Source: Pontibacter mangrovi
GTDB lineage: Bacteria; Bacteroidota; Bacteroidia; Cytophagales; Hymenobacteraceae
Assembly: GCF_006385705.1 (NCBI RefSeq)
Contig: NZ_VFRQ01000005.1
Location: 332,882-396,881, forward strand
Reading direction: 5' to 3'
DNA: 64,000 nucleotides
Part shown: one piece after another, positions 17,529 to 26,551 of the stretch
How positions within the stretch are numbered: position 1 is the first letter of the stretch
How the letters are laid out: each line of letters opens with the position of its first letter
The notes under the pieces: generated by a model
Seen by the model: the letters and a program-made list of their open reading frames with translations, nothing else
What the model was told of the DNA's origin: nothing
Databases searched by the model: none
Program-made: the position numbers and the translations under genes

Positions 17529-19835
17529 TTACTTGCCGGCAGCGGTTTTAGATCGTTGGGCAGAAGGGTAGTCTTCAAATGAAAGGTCCTCATCCTCCTC
17601 CAAAGACCAGCCGGTCTTCAGGCCGATCACGAACCAGCCCAGGGCCAGCACACCGCCTGCAAAAATGGTGTCACCGATCACGCGCAGCCAGCGCAGCACT
17701 TCCATAGTATCGGTTTGCATGAACTCCATGGAGCGGGCATACCACAGGCCGTACTCCACGCTGGCCCATGTCTGCAGCAGGCCAATCGGCAGCACACTGA
17801 TCAGCACCATCAGCATTAGGCCAATGTTGATAGACCAGAACGCGAAGCTGATCACGCCATCCTTCCAGCGGCGGCGGGCCGACAAACCTTTCAGCACAAA
17901 CAGCATCAGACCAATACCCAGCATGCCGTACACCCCAAACAGGGCGGTGTGGCCGTGCACCGGCGTGGTGTTGAGGCCCTGCATGTAGTAGAGCGCAATC
18001 GGCGGGTTAATCACGAAGCCGAACACGCCGGCACCCACCAGGTTCCAGAAGGCCACGGCAATAAAGCTGTAGATCGGCCATTTGTAGGCCTTCAGCCAAA
18101 GCGTGGCGCGGCTGATCTCCAGGTTGTGGTAAGCCTCAAAGCCGATAAGCACGAGCGGCACCACTTCCAGGGCACTAAAGGTGGCTCCCAGCGCCATTAC
18201 CGAGGTAGGTGTGCCGCTGAAGTATAGGTGGTGAAACGTGCCGATAATGCCGCCGAACAGGAAGATGATAGTGGAGAACAGTACCGTGCCCGTCGCCATT
18301 TTGGTATCCAGCAAGCCCATGCGCACGAACAGGAAGGCAATTACCACCGTGGCGAACACCTCGAAGAAGCCCTCTACCCACAGGTGCACCACCCACCAGC
18401 GCCAGTACTCGGCTATAGCCAGGTTCGTGTGCTGTCCCCACATCAGGCCGGAGGCGTAGAAAATGGCAATGGCAGCCGAAGAGATCAGGAACATGCCCAG
18501 CAGGTGGCGTCCTTCGGCATCGTTCTTAAAGGCAGGCACGATGGCCCGAACCATCAGCGTGAGCCACAGCACCAGCCCCACCAGCAGGAAGATCTGCCAG
18601 AAACGGCCCAGGTCCACATACTCATAGCCCTGGTGGCCGAACCAGAAGTTCTCGCCGTAGCCCAGCTTCTGCATCACGCCGTACCACTGCCCCGCCAGCG
18701 AACCCGCCACGATGATCAGCAGGCAGATGAACAGGAAGTTAACGCCCAGCCTCTGGAACTTAGGCTCGTGGCCCGACACGGCAGGGGCAATGTATAAACC
18801 GGTCGCCAGCCAGGAAGTCGCGATCCAGAAAATGGCCAGCTGCACGTGCCAGGTGCGGCTGATAGAGTAGGGCAGGTAGTCGGCCAGCGGGAAACCGTAG
18901 AGCGCCTGGCCTTCTACGCCGTAGTGCGCCGTTACCACGCCAAACGTCACCTGCACCAGTATGAGCGCCGTCACGATCCAAAAATACTTCAGCGTCGCCT
19001 TCATAGATGGGGTAGCCTGCAGGCCCAGCAGCGGGTCCTGCTTCGGCAGCTTGGAGGTGTCGATTTCCTCCTCGCGGTTAGAGGCGTAGTAATAAGCCAG
19101 CAAACCAACGCCGGCTATCAGTATGATCACGCTGAAGCCCGTCCAGATGATAAGGTCGGAGCTTGGCTCGTTGGCCACCAGTTTCTCGGCGGGCCAGTTG
19201 TTGGTATAGGTAATCTTCTGGCCGGGCCGTTCGGTTACGCAGGCCCAGGAGGTCCAGAAGAAGAAGGCGTTCAGCTTGCGCATGCGCTCCGGGTCGCTCA
19301 CGGTGTTTTCCTTCATGGCGTAGGCATCGCGGTGCTTGGCCAGCGACGGGTCATCCATGAACAGGCCGGTGTAGTGCTTGCCAACGTTAGCGATGGCCTC
19401 AGCGCGCAGGTCAGAGATTTTCAATTCGCCCGTTTCCGGGTCATAGGTATTGGCCCGGATCTGCTTCTGCAGGCGCGCCCGCAGCATGGCCTGTGTCTCC
19501 TCGTCCAGGTCCTCATAGGTTTTGCCTTTTTCCTGTTGCGCCCAGCTATCTAAATGAAACATAGCCTCTTTGTGCAGCCAGTCGGCGCTCCAATCGGGGG
19601 CAACATAGGCACCGTGGCCCCAGATAGAGCCCAGTTCCTGTCCACCCGTGGATTGCCATACATTCTGCCCGTCTTTAATGTCCTGGGCGGTAAATAACAC
19701 TTTTCCGGAGGCGGTCACCACCTTTTCGGGTATAGGCGGCGCTTTTCGGTAGATCTCGGAACCATAGTAGCCGAGAACGGCAAAGGAGCCCACTATTACG
19801 GCGATAAATCCTAGCCAGAGCTTTTTGTACTTCAT
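17529..19835 (-). CDS. norZ: Quinol-dependent nitric oxide reductase (qNOR)
   Basis: 768 residues, matching single-subunit qNOR, which reduces 2 NO to N2O with quinol at the membrane. An N-terminal anchor is followed by a NorC-like periplasmic domain lacking a CxxCH heme motif, as expected for qNOR, then about 12 transmembrane helices of the heme-copper fold. Ligand segments are visible: SRTWHVQLAIFW, WRWWVVHLWVEGFFEVFAT (including the glutamates typical of NORs), GTFHHLYFSG and PVHGHTALFGVYGM. It diverges from the cytochrome c/nos operon across a 247-bp gap. The operator at 19965-19980 sits 29.5 bp from a -7-like box on this strand, consistent with activation by a Crp/Fnr-type regulator. Confidence 0.96.
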   Translation of the reverse strand: MKYKKLWLGFIAVIVGSFAVLGYYGSEIYRKAPPIPEKVVTASGKVLFTAQDIKDGQNVWQSTGGQELGSIWGHGAYVAPDWSADWLHKEAMFHLDSWAQQEKGKTYEDLDEETQAMLRARLQKQIRANTYDPETGELKISDLRAEAIANVGKHYTGLFMDDPSLAKHRDAYAMKENTVSDPERMRKLNAFFFWTSWACVTERPGQKITYTNNWPAEKLVANEPSSDLIIWTGFSVIILIAGVGLLAYYYASNREEEIDTSKLPKQDPLLGLQATPSMKATLKYFWIVTALILVQVTFGVVTAHYGVEGQALYGFPLADYLPYSISRTWHVQLAIFWIATSWLATGLYIAPAVSGHEPKFQRLGVNFLFICLLIIVAGSLAGQWYGVMQKLGYGENFWFGHQGYEYVDLGRFWQIFLLVGLVLWLTLMVRAIVPAFKNDAEGRHLLGMFLISSAAIAIFYASGLMWGQHTNLAIAEYWRWWVVHLWVEGFFEVFATVVIAFLFVRMGLLDTKMATGTVLFSTIIFLFGGIIGTFHHLYFSGTPTSVMALGATFSALEVVPLVLIGFEAYHNLEISRATLWLKAYKWPIYSFIAVAFWNLVGAGVFGFVINPPIALYYMQGLNTTPVHGHTALFGVYGMLGIGLMLFVLKGLSARRRWKDGVISFAFWSINIGLMLMVLISVLPIGLLQTWASVEYGLWYARSMEFMQTDTMEVLRWLRVIGDTIFAGGVLALGWFVIGLKTGWSLEEDEDLSFEDYPSAQRSKTAAGK

Positions 19836-19935
19836 GGTAAATTATTGTGTTTGTGAATCTAAATTTTCAGCCGGTGCAGGCATTGCATCCATATTTATTT
19901 AGGACTAAAGCCGCGCCAGTGTTTGTTCTTCCGGA

Positions 19936-19943
19936 CAAAGGTC
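19936..19943 (-). promoter_or_regulatory. Probable -7 box of norZ
   Basis: Read on the minus strand, GACCTTTG differs from TAnnTTTG only at its first base. Its first base is exactly 29.5 bp from the centre of the ATGA-N6-TCAT operator, the same spacing as at the thioredoxin-like and ric promoters. This agreement is the main support. Confidence 0.5.
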
Positions 19944-19964
19944 CCCCTGTATGCCTTCCAGAAA

Positions 19965-19980
19965 AATGATCTAAGTCATT
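19965..19980. promoter_or_regulatory. Crp/Fnr-type operator between norZ and the nos operon
   Basis: AATGA-TCTAAG-TCATT is a perfect 5-bp-arm inverted repeat with a 6-bp centre and TGA-N6-TCA core geometry. Its centre (19972.5) would be near -41.5 for norZ and about -62 for the cytochrome c/nosZ transcript. It shares the consensus with three other sites in this window. Confidence 0.65.
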
Positions 19981-20023
19981 AATAAAAGAGACAAAGGTCT
20001 TTTAATGCGGAAAATAACTAGCC

Positions 20024-20031
20024 TACCTTTG
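20024..20031 (+). promoter_or_regulatory. -7 box of the cytochrome c/nos operon
   Basis: TACCTTTG fits TAnnTTTG exactly and lies 52 bp before the cytochrome ATG. The operator centre lies 51.5 bp upstream of its first base, about two helical turns farther than at the other promoters. Confidence 0.55.
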
Positions 20032-20082
20032 TTTTCGTAGACAATCACTTAATCTTTAGCACTATAATTAAATTCTACAAGT

Positions 20083-20619
20083 ATGAACAGAGAGAGTAAA
20101 AACCTGAGAGAAACGCTTTTAAGCATGTTTTTGAAGCCTCTGCAGTTTGGTGCAGTGGCCCTGATTTCCGGTACAATCCTATTTAGCTGCTCTTCGGGAG
20201 ATAATGAGAACACCGCTGCCACGGAGCAGGAAGAGAGCGGCCTGGCGCAGCAGCAGACGGAGGCGCCTGTAGCTGATGAGGGCAAAGGCATTGGTCCTGT
20301 TAGCTCTGTGGAGGTGGGAGACGCAATTGATGAGACCCTTGCTGCCGAAGGTAAAAGCGTGTTTGAGTCCAAATGCTCTGCCTGCCACCAGCTAAGCGAC
20401 CAGAAAATAGTTGGCCCCGGGCTGGCAGGTGTGACCGAGCGCCGCAAGCCGGAATGGATTATGAACATGATCATGAACCCGCAGGAGATGACCCAAAAGG
20501 ACCCTACTGCCAAAAAACTACTGGCTGAGCACCTTACCCAGATGACCAACCAGAACATTAACGAGTCGGATGCCAGAGCCTTGTTGGAGTATCTGAGACA
20601 GAACGACAAGAATAGCTAG
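20083..20619 (+). CDS. Lipoprotein monoheme cytochrome c of the nos cluster
   Basis: 178 residues. An SPII-type signal ends at ILFSC (Cys36), an acidic linker follows, and one heme-c site CSACH lies at residues 98-102, with several downstream methionines (MNMIMNPQEM) as possible axial ligands. The domain is a class I cytochrome c (VGPGLAGVTERRKPEWI). It precedes nosZ by 29 bp and probably delivers electrons from the quinol/bc1 side to NosZ, or structurally replaces other nos electron carriers, as is common in clade II nos clusters. The electron-donor role is inferred from position. Confidence 0.88.
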   Translation: MNRESKNLRETLLSMFLKPLQFGAVALISGTILFSCSSGDNENTAATEQEESGLAQQQTEAPVADEGKGIGPVSSVEVGDAIDETLAAEGKSVFESKCSACHQLSDQKIVGPGLAGVTERRKPEWIMNMIMNPQEMTQKDPTAKKLLAEHLTQMTNQNINESDARALLEYLRQNDKNS

Positions 20620-20648
20620 CAAACAACAAGCAAAACCCATAAATCATT

Positions 20649-22688
20649 ATGGAAACACTGATCAATAAGTTTAGGAAAATGGCACCCAAGGCCGCACTGC
20701 TGATGGCAGTGACGGCGGGTGCGGCCCTGCAAAGCTGTAACAAAATGGGCGGCGAGGGGGCAGCCACTGCCGAGGGCTTAGACACTGATGCGGCGTCTAA
20801 AGTATACGTGGCCCCAGGCAAGCACGATGAGTTGTACTCCTTCCTCTCCGGCGGTTTCAACGGACAGGTGTCGGTGTACGGCATTCCGTCGGGCAGGCTG
20901 CTGAAGATCATTCCTGTGTTCTCGCAATTCCCGGAGAATGGCTACGGCTACAACGAGGAAACCAAGGCGATGCTGAACACCTCGCATGGCTTTATCCCAT
21001 GGGATGACCTGCACCACCCCAAACTGTCGCGCACGGATGGCATGGCCGACGGCCGCTGGCTGTTCGTGAACGGCAACAACACGCCGCGCGTGGCCCGCGT
21101 GGACCTAAAAACCTTTGAGACAGTGGAGATTATGGAGATCCCTAACTCAGCCGGTAACCACTGCTCCCCGTACCCAACCAACAACAACGAGTATGTTATT
21201 GCCGGTACGCGCTTCTCGGTTCCGCTGGACATGGAGGGCAAGACTGCCGATGTGAGCATGAACGAGTATAAGGACAAGTTTAAAGGTTCGATCTCGTTTG
21301 TGAAAGTGGATAAGGAAACAGGCGACATGGAGCTTGATTTCCAGGTGCTGGTGCCGGGCTTCGACTACGACCTGGCCAATGGCGGCAAAGGCCCATCTAC
21401 GGACTGGGTATTCTTTACCACCTATAACACCGAGCGAAGCAACACGCTGAAGGAGCTGGGCGCCTCTCAGAACGACAAGGACTACCTGGCTGCGATCAAC
21501 TGGAAACTAGCCGCCAAGTATGCCGCCGAGGGCAAAGCCCACGAGATGCCGGCCAATTACTACCACAACAAGATGGACCACGGCACTTTCCAGGCGAAAT
21601 CTACTATAAAGAAAAAGGTGCGCTACCTGCTGCCTGAGGAGTGCCCTGGCATGATGTACCTGATCCCGGCGCCTAAGTCGCCGCACGGCATCGACGTGGA
21701 CCCGACCGGCGAGTATATGGTGGTGAACGGCAAGCTGGCTTCATCGCTGCCTGTGTTCTCCTTCTCAAAAATGCAGCAGGCCATTAAAGACAAAGCCTTT
21801 GACGGTGAAGTGAGCGGCATTCCGGTGTTCAAGTATGACGCTGTGCTGCAAGGCGAAGTGAAAGAGCCGGGCCTGGGCCCATTGCACACCGAGTTCGACG
21901 GCAAGGGCAACGCCTATTCTACGATGTTTGTGTCGTCTGAAGTGGTGAAGTGGAGCCTGAAAGACCTGCAGGTGAAAGACAGAATTCCGGTTTACTACTC
22001 ACCTGGCCACCTGATGATTCCGGGCGGCGACACAGAGAAGCCGTATGGCAAGTACCTGGTAGTAATGAACAAGATCACAAAAGACCGCTTCCTGCCGACT
22101 GGCCCTGAACTGATGCACTCTGCGCAGCTCATCGACATCAGCGGCGATAAAATGAAGATGCTCCTCGACTTCCCGACCGTGGCCGAGCCACACTACGCCC
22201 AGGGTATAAAAGCCGACCTGGTGGCTGCCAACAGCGCCAAGTTCTATAAACTGGACGAGAACAAGCACCCGCAGGCGGTGAAGAACGAGAAAGACGTGAA
22301 CGTAACCCGCAAAGGCAACGTGGTAACCGTGAAAATGACGGCCATCCGAAGCCACTTAACCCCGGATAACATTGAAGGGGTGCAGGTTGGAGACACCGTG
22401 TACTTCCACGTGACCAACCTGGAGCAGGACTGGGACGTACCGCACGGCTTTGCCGTGATGGGCGCCAACAACGCCGAAACGCTGATCATGCCAGGTGCTA
22501 CCCAAACCCTTAAGTGGGTGCCAAAACAAGAGGGAGTGTTCCCATTCTACTGTACTGACTTCTGCTCTGCCCTACACCAGGAAATGCAGGGATACGTCAG
22601 GGTTTCTCCGAAAGGATCTAAAGTGCCGGTCAAGTTCTCTACCGGAGAGCCAAAACCGGTACCACCCGCTACGGCAAGCGTAAACTAA
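20649..22688 (+). CDS. nosZ: Nitrous-oxide reductase, clade II (Sec/lipoprotein type)
   Basis: 679 residues; reduces N2O to N2 in the cell envelope. The N-terminus has no twin-arginine motif but a Sec signal with lipobox LQSC, the clade II arrangement of Bacteroidota. The beta-propeller CuZ histidine segments are visible (DDLHHPKLSRTDG, AGNHCSPYP, KSPHGIDVDPTG, LGPLHTEFDGKGN, EPHYAQG). The C-terminal cupredoxin CuA site reads FYCTDFCSALHQEM, with Cys635, Cys639, His643 and Met646, plus a His in DWDVPHGFAV. It is followed by a perfect 22-bp palindrome before the accessory genes. Confidence 0.98.
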   Translation: METLINKFRKMAPKAALLMAVTAGAALQSCNKMGGEGAATAEGLDTDAASKVYVAPGKHDELYSFLSGGFNGQVSVYGIPSGRLLKIIPVFSQFPENGYGYNEETKAMLNTSHGFIPWDDLHHPKLSRTDGMADGRWLFVNGNNTPRVARVDLKTFETVEIMEIPNSAGNHCSPYPTNNNEYVIAGTRFSVPLDMEGKTADVSMNEYKDKFKGSISFVKVDKETGDMELDFQVLVPGFDYDLANGGKGPSTDWVFFTTYNTERSNTLKELGASQNDKDYLAAINWKLAAKYAAEGKAHEMPANYYHNKMDHGTFQAKSTIKKKVRYLLPEECPGMMYLIPAPKSPHGIDVDPTGEYMVVNGKLASSLPVFSFSKMQQAIKDKAFDGEVSGIPVFKYDAVLQGEVKEPGLGPLHTEFDGKGNAYSTMFVSSEVVKWSLKDLQVKDRIPVYYSPGHLMIPGGDTEKPYGKYLVVMNKITKDRFLPTGPELMHSAQLIDISGDKMKMLLDFPTVAEPHYAQGIKADLVAANSAKFYKLDENKHPQAVKNEKDVNVTRKGNVVTVKMTAIRSHLTPDNIEGVQVGDTVYFHVTNLEQDWDVPHGFAVMGANNAETLIMPGATQTLKWVPKQEGVFPFYCTDFCSALHQEMQGYVRVSPKGSKVPVKFSTGEPKPVPPATASVN

Positions 22689-22701
22689 CCCTAAGCCGGG
22701 C

Positions 22702-22745
22702 AAAACATAAGCGGAGGTTGCCCGGGCAACCTCCGCTTATGTTTT
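22702..22745 (+). terminator. 44-bp perfect palindrome after nosZ, probable terminator/attenuator
   Basis: 22-bp arms (22702-22723 and 22724-22745) are exactly complementary without spacer, starting AAAACATAAGCGGAGG and ending in CTTATGTTTT. The downstream nos genes lack another obvious promoter, so partial termination giving more NosZ than accessory proteins, or protection of the nosZ 3' end, is likely. Confidence 0.85.
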
Positions 22746-22764
22746 ATACTTTAATACTAAAAGG

Positions 22765-23358
22765 ATGAAAGCGAGTAGCAGAGTGCTGATGATTATGGCA
22801 GCGCTATCCCTAGGTTTGCTGTTCCTCTTCCCCATGTGGAAGATCTACCTTAAAGCCCCACAATACCCCGAAGGCCTGGAAATGCACATTTGGGTAAACA
22901 AAATTTCAGGAAGCTCCGAGAGCGTGCTCCAGAACTTCAATATCCTCAACCACTACATCGGGATGGAGCCGATCCATGCAGAGTCATTCGCAGAGTTGCG
23001 CATTATGCCCTACATCGTTATCTTTTTTATGATAACCGGTGTCATTGTGGCCTTGGTGGGCATCCGAAAACTTATCCTGGCCTGGGCCTTGTTGCTGATG
23101 GTGGGCGGCGCTGTGGGTATCACAGACTTTTACCTATGGCTCGTGCGGTTCGGCACGCACCTGAACCCCAACGCACCCATCAAAATACCGGGCATGACTT
23201 ACATACCGCCGCTGCTTGGCAGCAAAGAGCTGCTTAACTTCGATGCGCTTTCGTTGCCGTCTACCGGTAGCCTGGGCATCCTGCTGGCTGTGGTGTTCTC
23301 GGGCCTTGCATTTTATGTGAGCCGCAAAAAGAAGATTAGCCAAAAAGTAACCGCGTAA
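22765..23358 (+). CDS. nos-cluster integral membrane protein
   Basis: 197 residues with an N-terminal transmembrane segment or uncleaved signal, a periplasmic loop with GLEMHIWVNKISG and LNHYIGMEPI, then three more membrane helices and a basic C-terminus (SRKKKISQKV). Similar proteins lie between nosZ and nosL in clade II clusters of Bacteroidota; I know of no assigned biochemistry. The cluster lacks nosR and nosX, so this protein and the cytochrome are candidates for electron supply or maturation. The conserved-looking His/Met residues in the first loop could bind copper; this is inference. Confidence 0.7.
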   Translation: MKASSRVLMIMAALSLGLLFLFPMWKIYLKAPQYPEGLEMHIWVNKISGSSESVLQNFNILNHYIGMEPIHAESFAELRIMPYIVIFFMITGVIVALVGIRKLILAWALLLMVGGAVGITDFYLWLVRFGTHLNPNAPIKIPGMTYIPPLLGSKELLNFDALSLPSTGSLGILLAVVFSGLAFYVSRKKKISQKVTA

Positions 23359-23366
23359 AATATACT

Positions 23367-23831
23367 ATGATGAAGCTACTGAGGAGTTTAGTTAGCCTGG
23401 CGCTTATACTTGTGCTGCTGAGCGGATGCTCAGTGGAGCCTAAGCCCATACCTTACGGACAAGCAAACTGTGTGCACTGCAGCATGACGGTGTCCGACAG
23501 CAGGTATGGTGCTGAACTGGTAAACGACAAGGGCAAAGCTTACTTCTTCGACTCAGCAGAATGCCTGGCTGCTTATTTAAACGAGCAGCCGGGGCTGAGC
23601 CAGAAGGCGGCCTTTGTGCTGGTATCGGACTACACGAATCCCGAAAAACTGATAGAGGCAGAGCAGGCGTACTTTCTGCAGAGCCGCGAGCTGCCAAGCC
23701 CCATGGGCATGTTCCTGACAGCGGTGGCAGACAAGGCCGCTGCCGGCCAACTGCAGCAGGAGTATGGTGGCCGCCTGCTTACCTGGAACCAGGTAAAAGA
23801 AGCTGTAAAGCAACATGATAAACCAGAGTAA
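23367..23831 (+). CDS. nosL: NosL copper-chaperone lipoprotein
   Basis: 154 residues. The lipobox LLSGC puts the anchored cysteine at residue 21. The NosL copper-site motif follows as NCVHCSM with Cys35, Cys38 and Met40, then KAYFFDSAECLAAYL. NosL delivers Cu(I) for assembly of NosZ copper centres. It starts 9 bp after the membrane-protein gene and its end overlaps nosD by 17 bp, indicating translational coupling. Confidence 0.93.
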   Translation: MMKLLRSLVSLALILVLLSGCSVEPKPIPYGQANCVHCSMTVSDSRYGAELVNDKGKAYFFDSAECLAAYLNEQPGLSQKAAFVLVSDYTNPEKLIEAEQAYFLQSRELPSPMGMFLTAVADKAAAGQLQQEYGGRLLTWNQVKEAVKQHDKPE

Positions 23832-25140
23832 ACATATTTTTATACTTGCCGGCATACTTGTGCTGCTGCTTTTAAGCCAGAGTGGGTTAGCAGACACCAT
23901 CAAGGTATGTAAGTCCTGCCCAATAACTTTGGTGAAGCAGGCAGTGCAAAAGGCTAGCCCCGGCGATACCGTGCTGGTGAGCAAAGGCGTGTACCGTGAG
24001 TCTGGCATAGAGATAACCAAGCCTCTGGCCCTGATCGGCGTGAACAACCCAGTGATAGACGGCAATTTTACCGGCCAGCTTATCACGGTTGTTGCTGATA
24101 ACGTGACGGTACAAGGCTTTACGCTGAAAAACGTGGCCACCAGCTACCGCAAAGACGACGCCGCCATCCGGGCAAACGAGCAAACAAATGTTAAGGTACT
24201 GGATAACACCATCCTGAACACCTACTACGGCATTTACTTCCAGAACTCGAACAACATCGTGATCCGGAATAACATTGTGCGGGGCGAGAACGAGGGCAGA
24301 ACCGAGTCGTCGTTGGGCAACGCCATACATTTATACTATACCGACAACGTGGAGATTACCGGCAACAACCTGCAGGGCCACCGCGACGGCATCTACCTGG
24401 AAGTGGTGAAGAACAGCCGCGTGAACCACAACATCAGCCAGAACAACATGCGCTACGGCCTGCACTTCATGTTCTCGGACGGCAACACCTATACTTACAA
24501 CACCTTCCGAAAAAACGGCGCGGGCGTGGCCGTGATGTATACCGTGAACGTGCAGATGGAGCACAACCTTTTTGAGGACAATTGGGGCGCAGCCTCCTAT
24601 GGCCTTCTGCTGAAGGAGATCCGCGACAGTGCCATCCGTAACAACGTGTTCCGGCGCAACTCCACGGCCATCCACATGGAGAGCTCCACACGCCTGGATA
24701 TAGAAAACAACGATTTTGAGCGCAACGGCTGGGCGATAAAGGTGATGACCACCTGCCTGGACGATACCTTTCGGCTGAATAATTTTAGCGGTAACTCTTT
24801 TGACGTGAGTACCAACGGCACCACGCAATCCAACCATTTCAGCCATAACTATTGGGAGAAGTATACCGGCTACGACTTGGACAAGGATGAGGTAGGCGAT
24901 GTGCCGTACCGCCCTGTCAGCCTGTACTCGATGTTGGTAGAGCGCGTGCCGCCCTCTGTGATGTTTATGCGTAGCTTTATGGTAGACCTGCTGGATAACA
25001 TGGAGAAGGTGTTGCCCAGCATTATACCGGAGCAATTGGTAGATGAACACCCGTTGATGAAGAAAATACACCATGATAACGATAGAGAACTTGTGCAAGT
25101 CTTACGGCAAACTGCAGGTGCTCCGCCACGTGAGCGTTGA
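23815..25140 (+). CDS. nosD: NosD periplasmic copper-processing protein
   Basis: 441 residues with a Sec signal (about 1-26) and a long right-handed parallel beta-helix (repeated NN and IRNN turns, for example VIRNNIVRGENEG, NNVFRRNSTAIHMESS). NosD proteins with NosF and NosY form the ABC-type complex needed for CuZ maturation in NosZ. Sequence and order (nosL-nosD-nosF-nosY) match. The gene overlaps nosL by 17 bp and nosF by 68 bp, the latter unusually long for coupling. Confidence 0.93.
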   Translation: MINQSKHIFILAGILVLLLLSQSGLADTIKVCKSCPITLVKQAVQKASPGDTVLVSKGVYRESGIEITKPLALIGVNNPVIDGNFTGQLITVVADNVTVQGFTLKNVATSYRKDDAAIRANEQTNVKVLDNTILNTYYGIYFQNSNNIVIRNNIVRGENEGRTESSLGNAIHLYYTDNVEITGNNLQGHRDGIYLEVVKNSRVNHNISQNNMRYGLHFMFSDGNTYTYNTFRKNGAGVAVMYTVNVQMEHNLFEDNWGAASYGLLLKEIRDSAIRNNVFRRNSTAIHMESSTRLDIENNDFERNGWAIKVMTTCLDDTFRLNNFSGNSFDVSTNGTTQSNHFSHNYWEKYTGYDLDKDEVGDVPYRPVSLYSMLVERVPPSVMFMRSFMVDLLDNMEKVLPSIIPEQLVDEHPLMKKIHHDNDRELVQVLRQTAGAPPRER

Positions 25141-25780
25141 GTTTAGCCGGGGCAATGTGATAGCCGTGATAGGCCCTAACGGGGCGGGAAAAACCACCTT
25201 GAGCAAAGCCATACTGGGTATGGTGCTGCCCGATAGCGGCGATATCCGGATAGATGGCGAGAGCGTGCTTAAAAAGTATGCCTACCGCAGCCAGATCGGG
25301 TATATGCCCCAGATCGGGCAATACCCCGAGAACATGAAAATACGGCAGGTGCTGCAGATGATCCGCGACATACGGAAGGATGTGCAGGAGGTGGATGAGG
25401 AGCTGATCGGGCTGTATGGGCTAAAGGAGATGTATGAGAAGCGCATGGGAGCCCTGTCGGGGGGCACACGGCAGAAGGTGAGCGCTGCGCTGGCTTTCTT
25501 GTTTGACCCGCAGGTGCTGATACTCGACGAGCCCACTGCCGGCCTGGACCCCATTGCCGCCGAAATCCTGAAGGGCAAGATCCTGAAGGAAAAGAAAAAA
25601 GGAAAGCTCATCATCATCACTTCCCACATTATGAGCGAGATAGAGGAGGTGGCCGACGAGGTGCTTTGCATGGTAGACGGGCAGGTGAAGTTTTACGAGA
25701 CCATCCCCGAACTGAAAGCGCAGACGCAGGAAAGCCGCCTGAGCCGCGCCGTGGCCAAAATCATGAACGAAGAAGCTTAA
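25073..25780 (+). CDS. nosF: NosF ABC-transporter ATPase
   Basis: 235 residues with a complete ABC ATPase set: Walker A GPNGAGKTT (about residues 35-43), signature LSGGTRQKV, Walker B VLILDEPTAGLDP and switch His in ITSHIMSEIEE. It powers the NosDFY complex that supports NosZ copper-centre assembly. The start lies 68 bp inside nosD; it is chosen because MITIENLCKSYGKLQVLRHVS is the normal N-terminus of this family. nosY begins 3 bp after its stop. Confidence 0.95.
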   Translation: MITIENLCKSYGKLQVLRHVSVEFSRGNVIAVIGPNGAGKTTLSKAILGMVLPDSGDIRIDGESVLKKYAYRSQIGYMPQIGQYPENMKIRQVLQMIRDIRKDVQEVDEELIGLYGLKEMYEKRMGALSGGTRQKVSAALAFLFDPQVLILDEPTAGLDPIAAEILKGKILKEKKKGKLIIITSHIMSEIEEVADEVLCMVDGQVKFYETIPELKAQTQESRLSRAVAKIMNEEA

Positions 25781-25783
25781 GCC

Positions 25784-26551
25784 ATGAACAAGATCATTAA
25801 ATACGTGCTGCTGGACATCGTAAAGAGCAAGATCGTCATTGCCTATACGCTGTTCCTGCTGCTGCTCTCCATCGGGCTGTTTACCCTGGGCGGCAGCGCC
25901 GACAAAGGTATCCTGAGCCTGCTGAACCTGGTGCTGCTCACTGTGCCGCTCATCAGCATCGTGTTCGCCACCACGCACTTTTACAACTCCTATGAGTTTA
26001 TGGAGCTGCTGGTGGCACAGCCTATCAACCGCAAGAAGATATTCCTGAGCGAGTACCTGGGGGTGGCCTTTTCGCTGTCCGGGGCTTTTATACTTGGCGT
26101 GGGTGTGCCGGTGCTGCTGTTTGGGGGCGGCCTAACGGGCCTGTACCTGTTGCTGACGGGCGTGTTTATTACCTTCATTTTTGTGGGTATGGCCTTCCTG
26201 GCCTCCGTCAGCACCCGCGACAAGGCCAAAGGCATTGGCATTGCGCTGCTGCTGTGGTTCTATTTCGCGCTGATCTATGATGGCCTGGTGCTGTTCATCC
26301 TCTACGTCTTTGCCGACTATCCGCTGGAGTATGCCACCCTGGCCATGACGGCCCTGAACCCGATAGACCTGGGCCGCATCATCGTGCTGCTGAACCTGGA
26401 CGTGTCGGCGCTGATGGGGTATACCGGCGCCTTGTACAAGAGCATTTTCGGGAGTCTGTTGGGCGTTGGGGCGGCCTTTGGCCTGCTGCTGCTTTGGGTG
26501 CTGTTGCCGGTACTAAGCTCCAGAAGGATCTTTTCGAGGAGGGATCTGTAG
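25784..26551 (+). CDS. nosY: NosY ABC-transporter permease
   Basis: 255 residues with about six transmembrane helices and the ABC-2/NosY pattern FATTHFYNSYEFMELLVAQPINRKK after the second helix. It is the membrane partner of NosF and NosD. It is the last gene of the nos operon; no strong terminator hairpin was seen directly after it, and an 846-bp gene-free stretch follows. Confidence 0.93.
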   Translation: MNKIIKYVLLDIVKSKIVIAYTLFLLLLSIGLFTLGGSADKGILSLLNLVLLTVPLISIVFATTHFYNSYEFMELLVAQPINRKKIFLSEYLGVAFSLSGAFILGVGVPVLLFGGGLTGLYLLLTGVFITFIFVGMAFLASVSTRDKAKGIGIALLLWFYFALIYDGLVLFILYVFADYPLEYATLAMTALNPIDLGRIIVLLNLDVSALMGYTGALYKSIFGSLLGVGAAFGLLLLWVLLPVLSSRRIFSRRDL

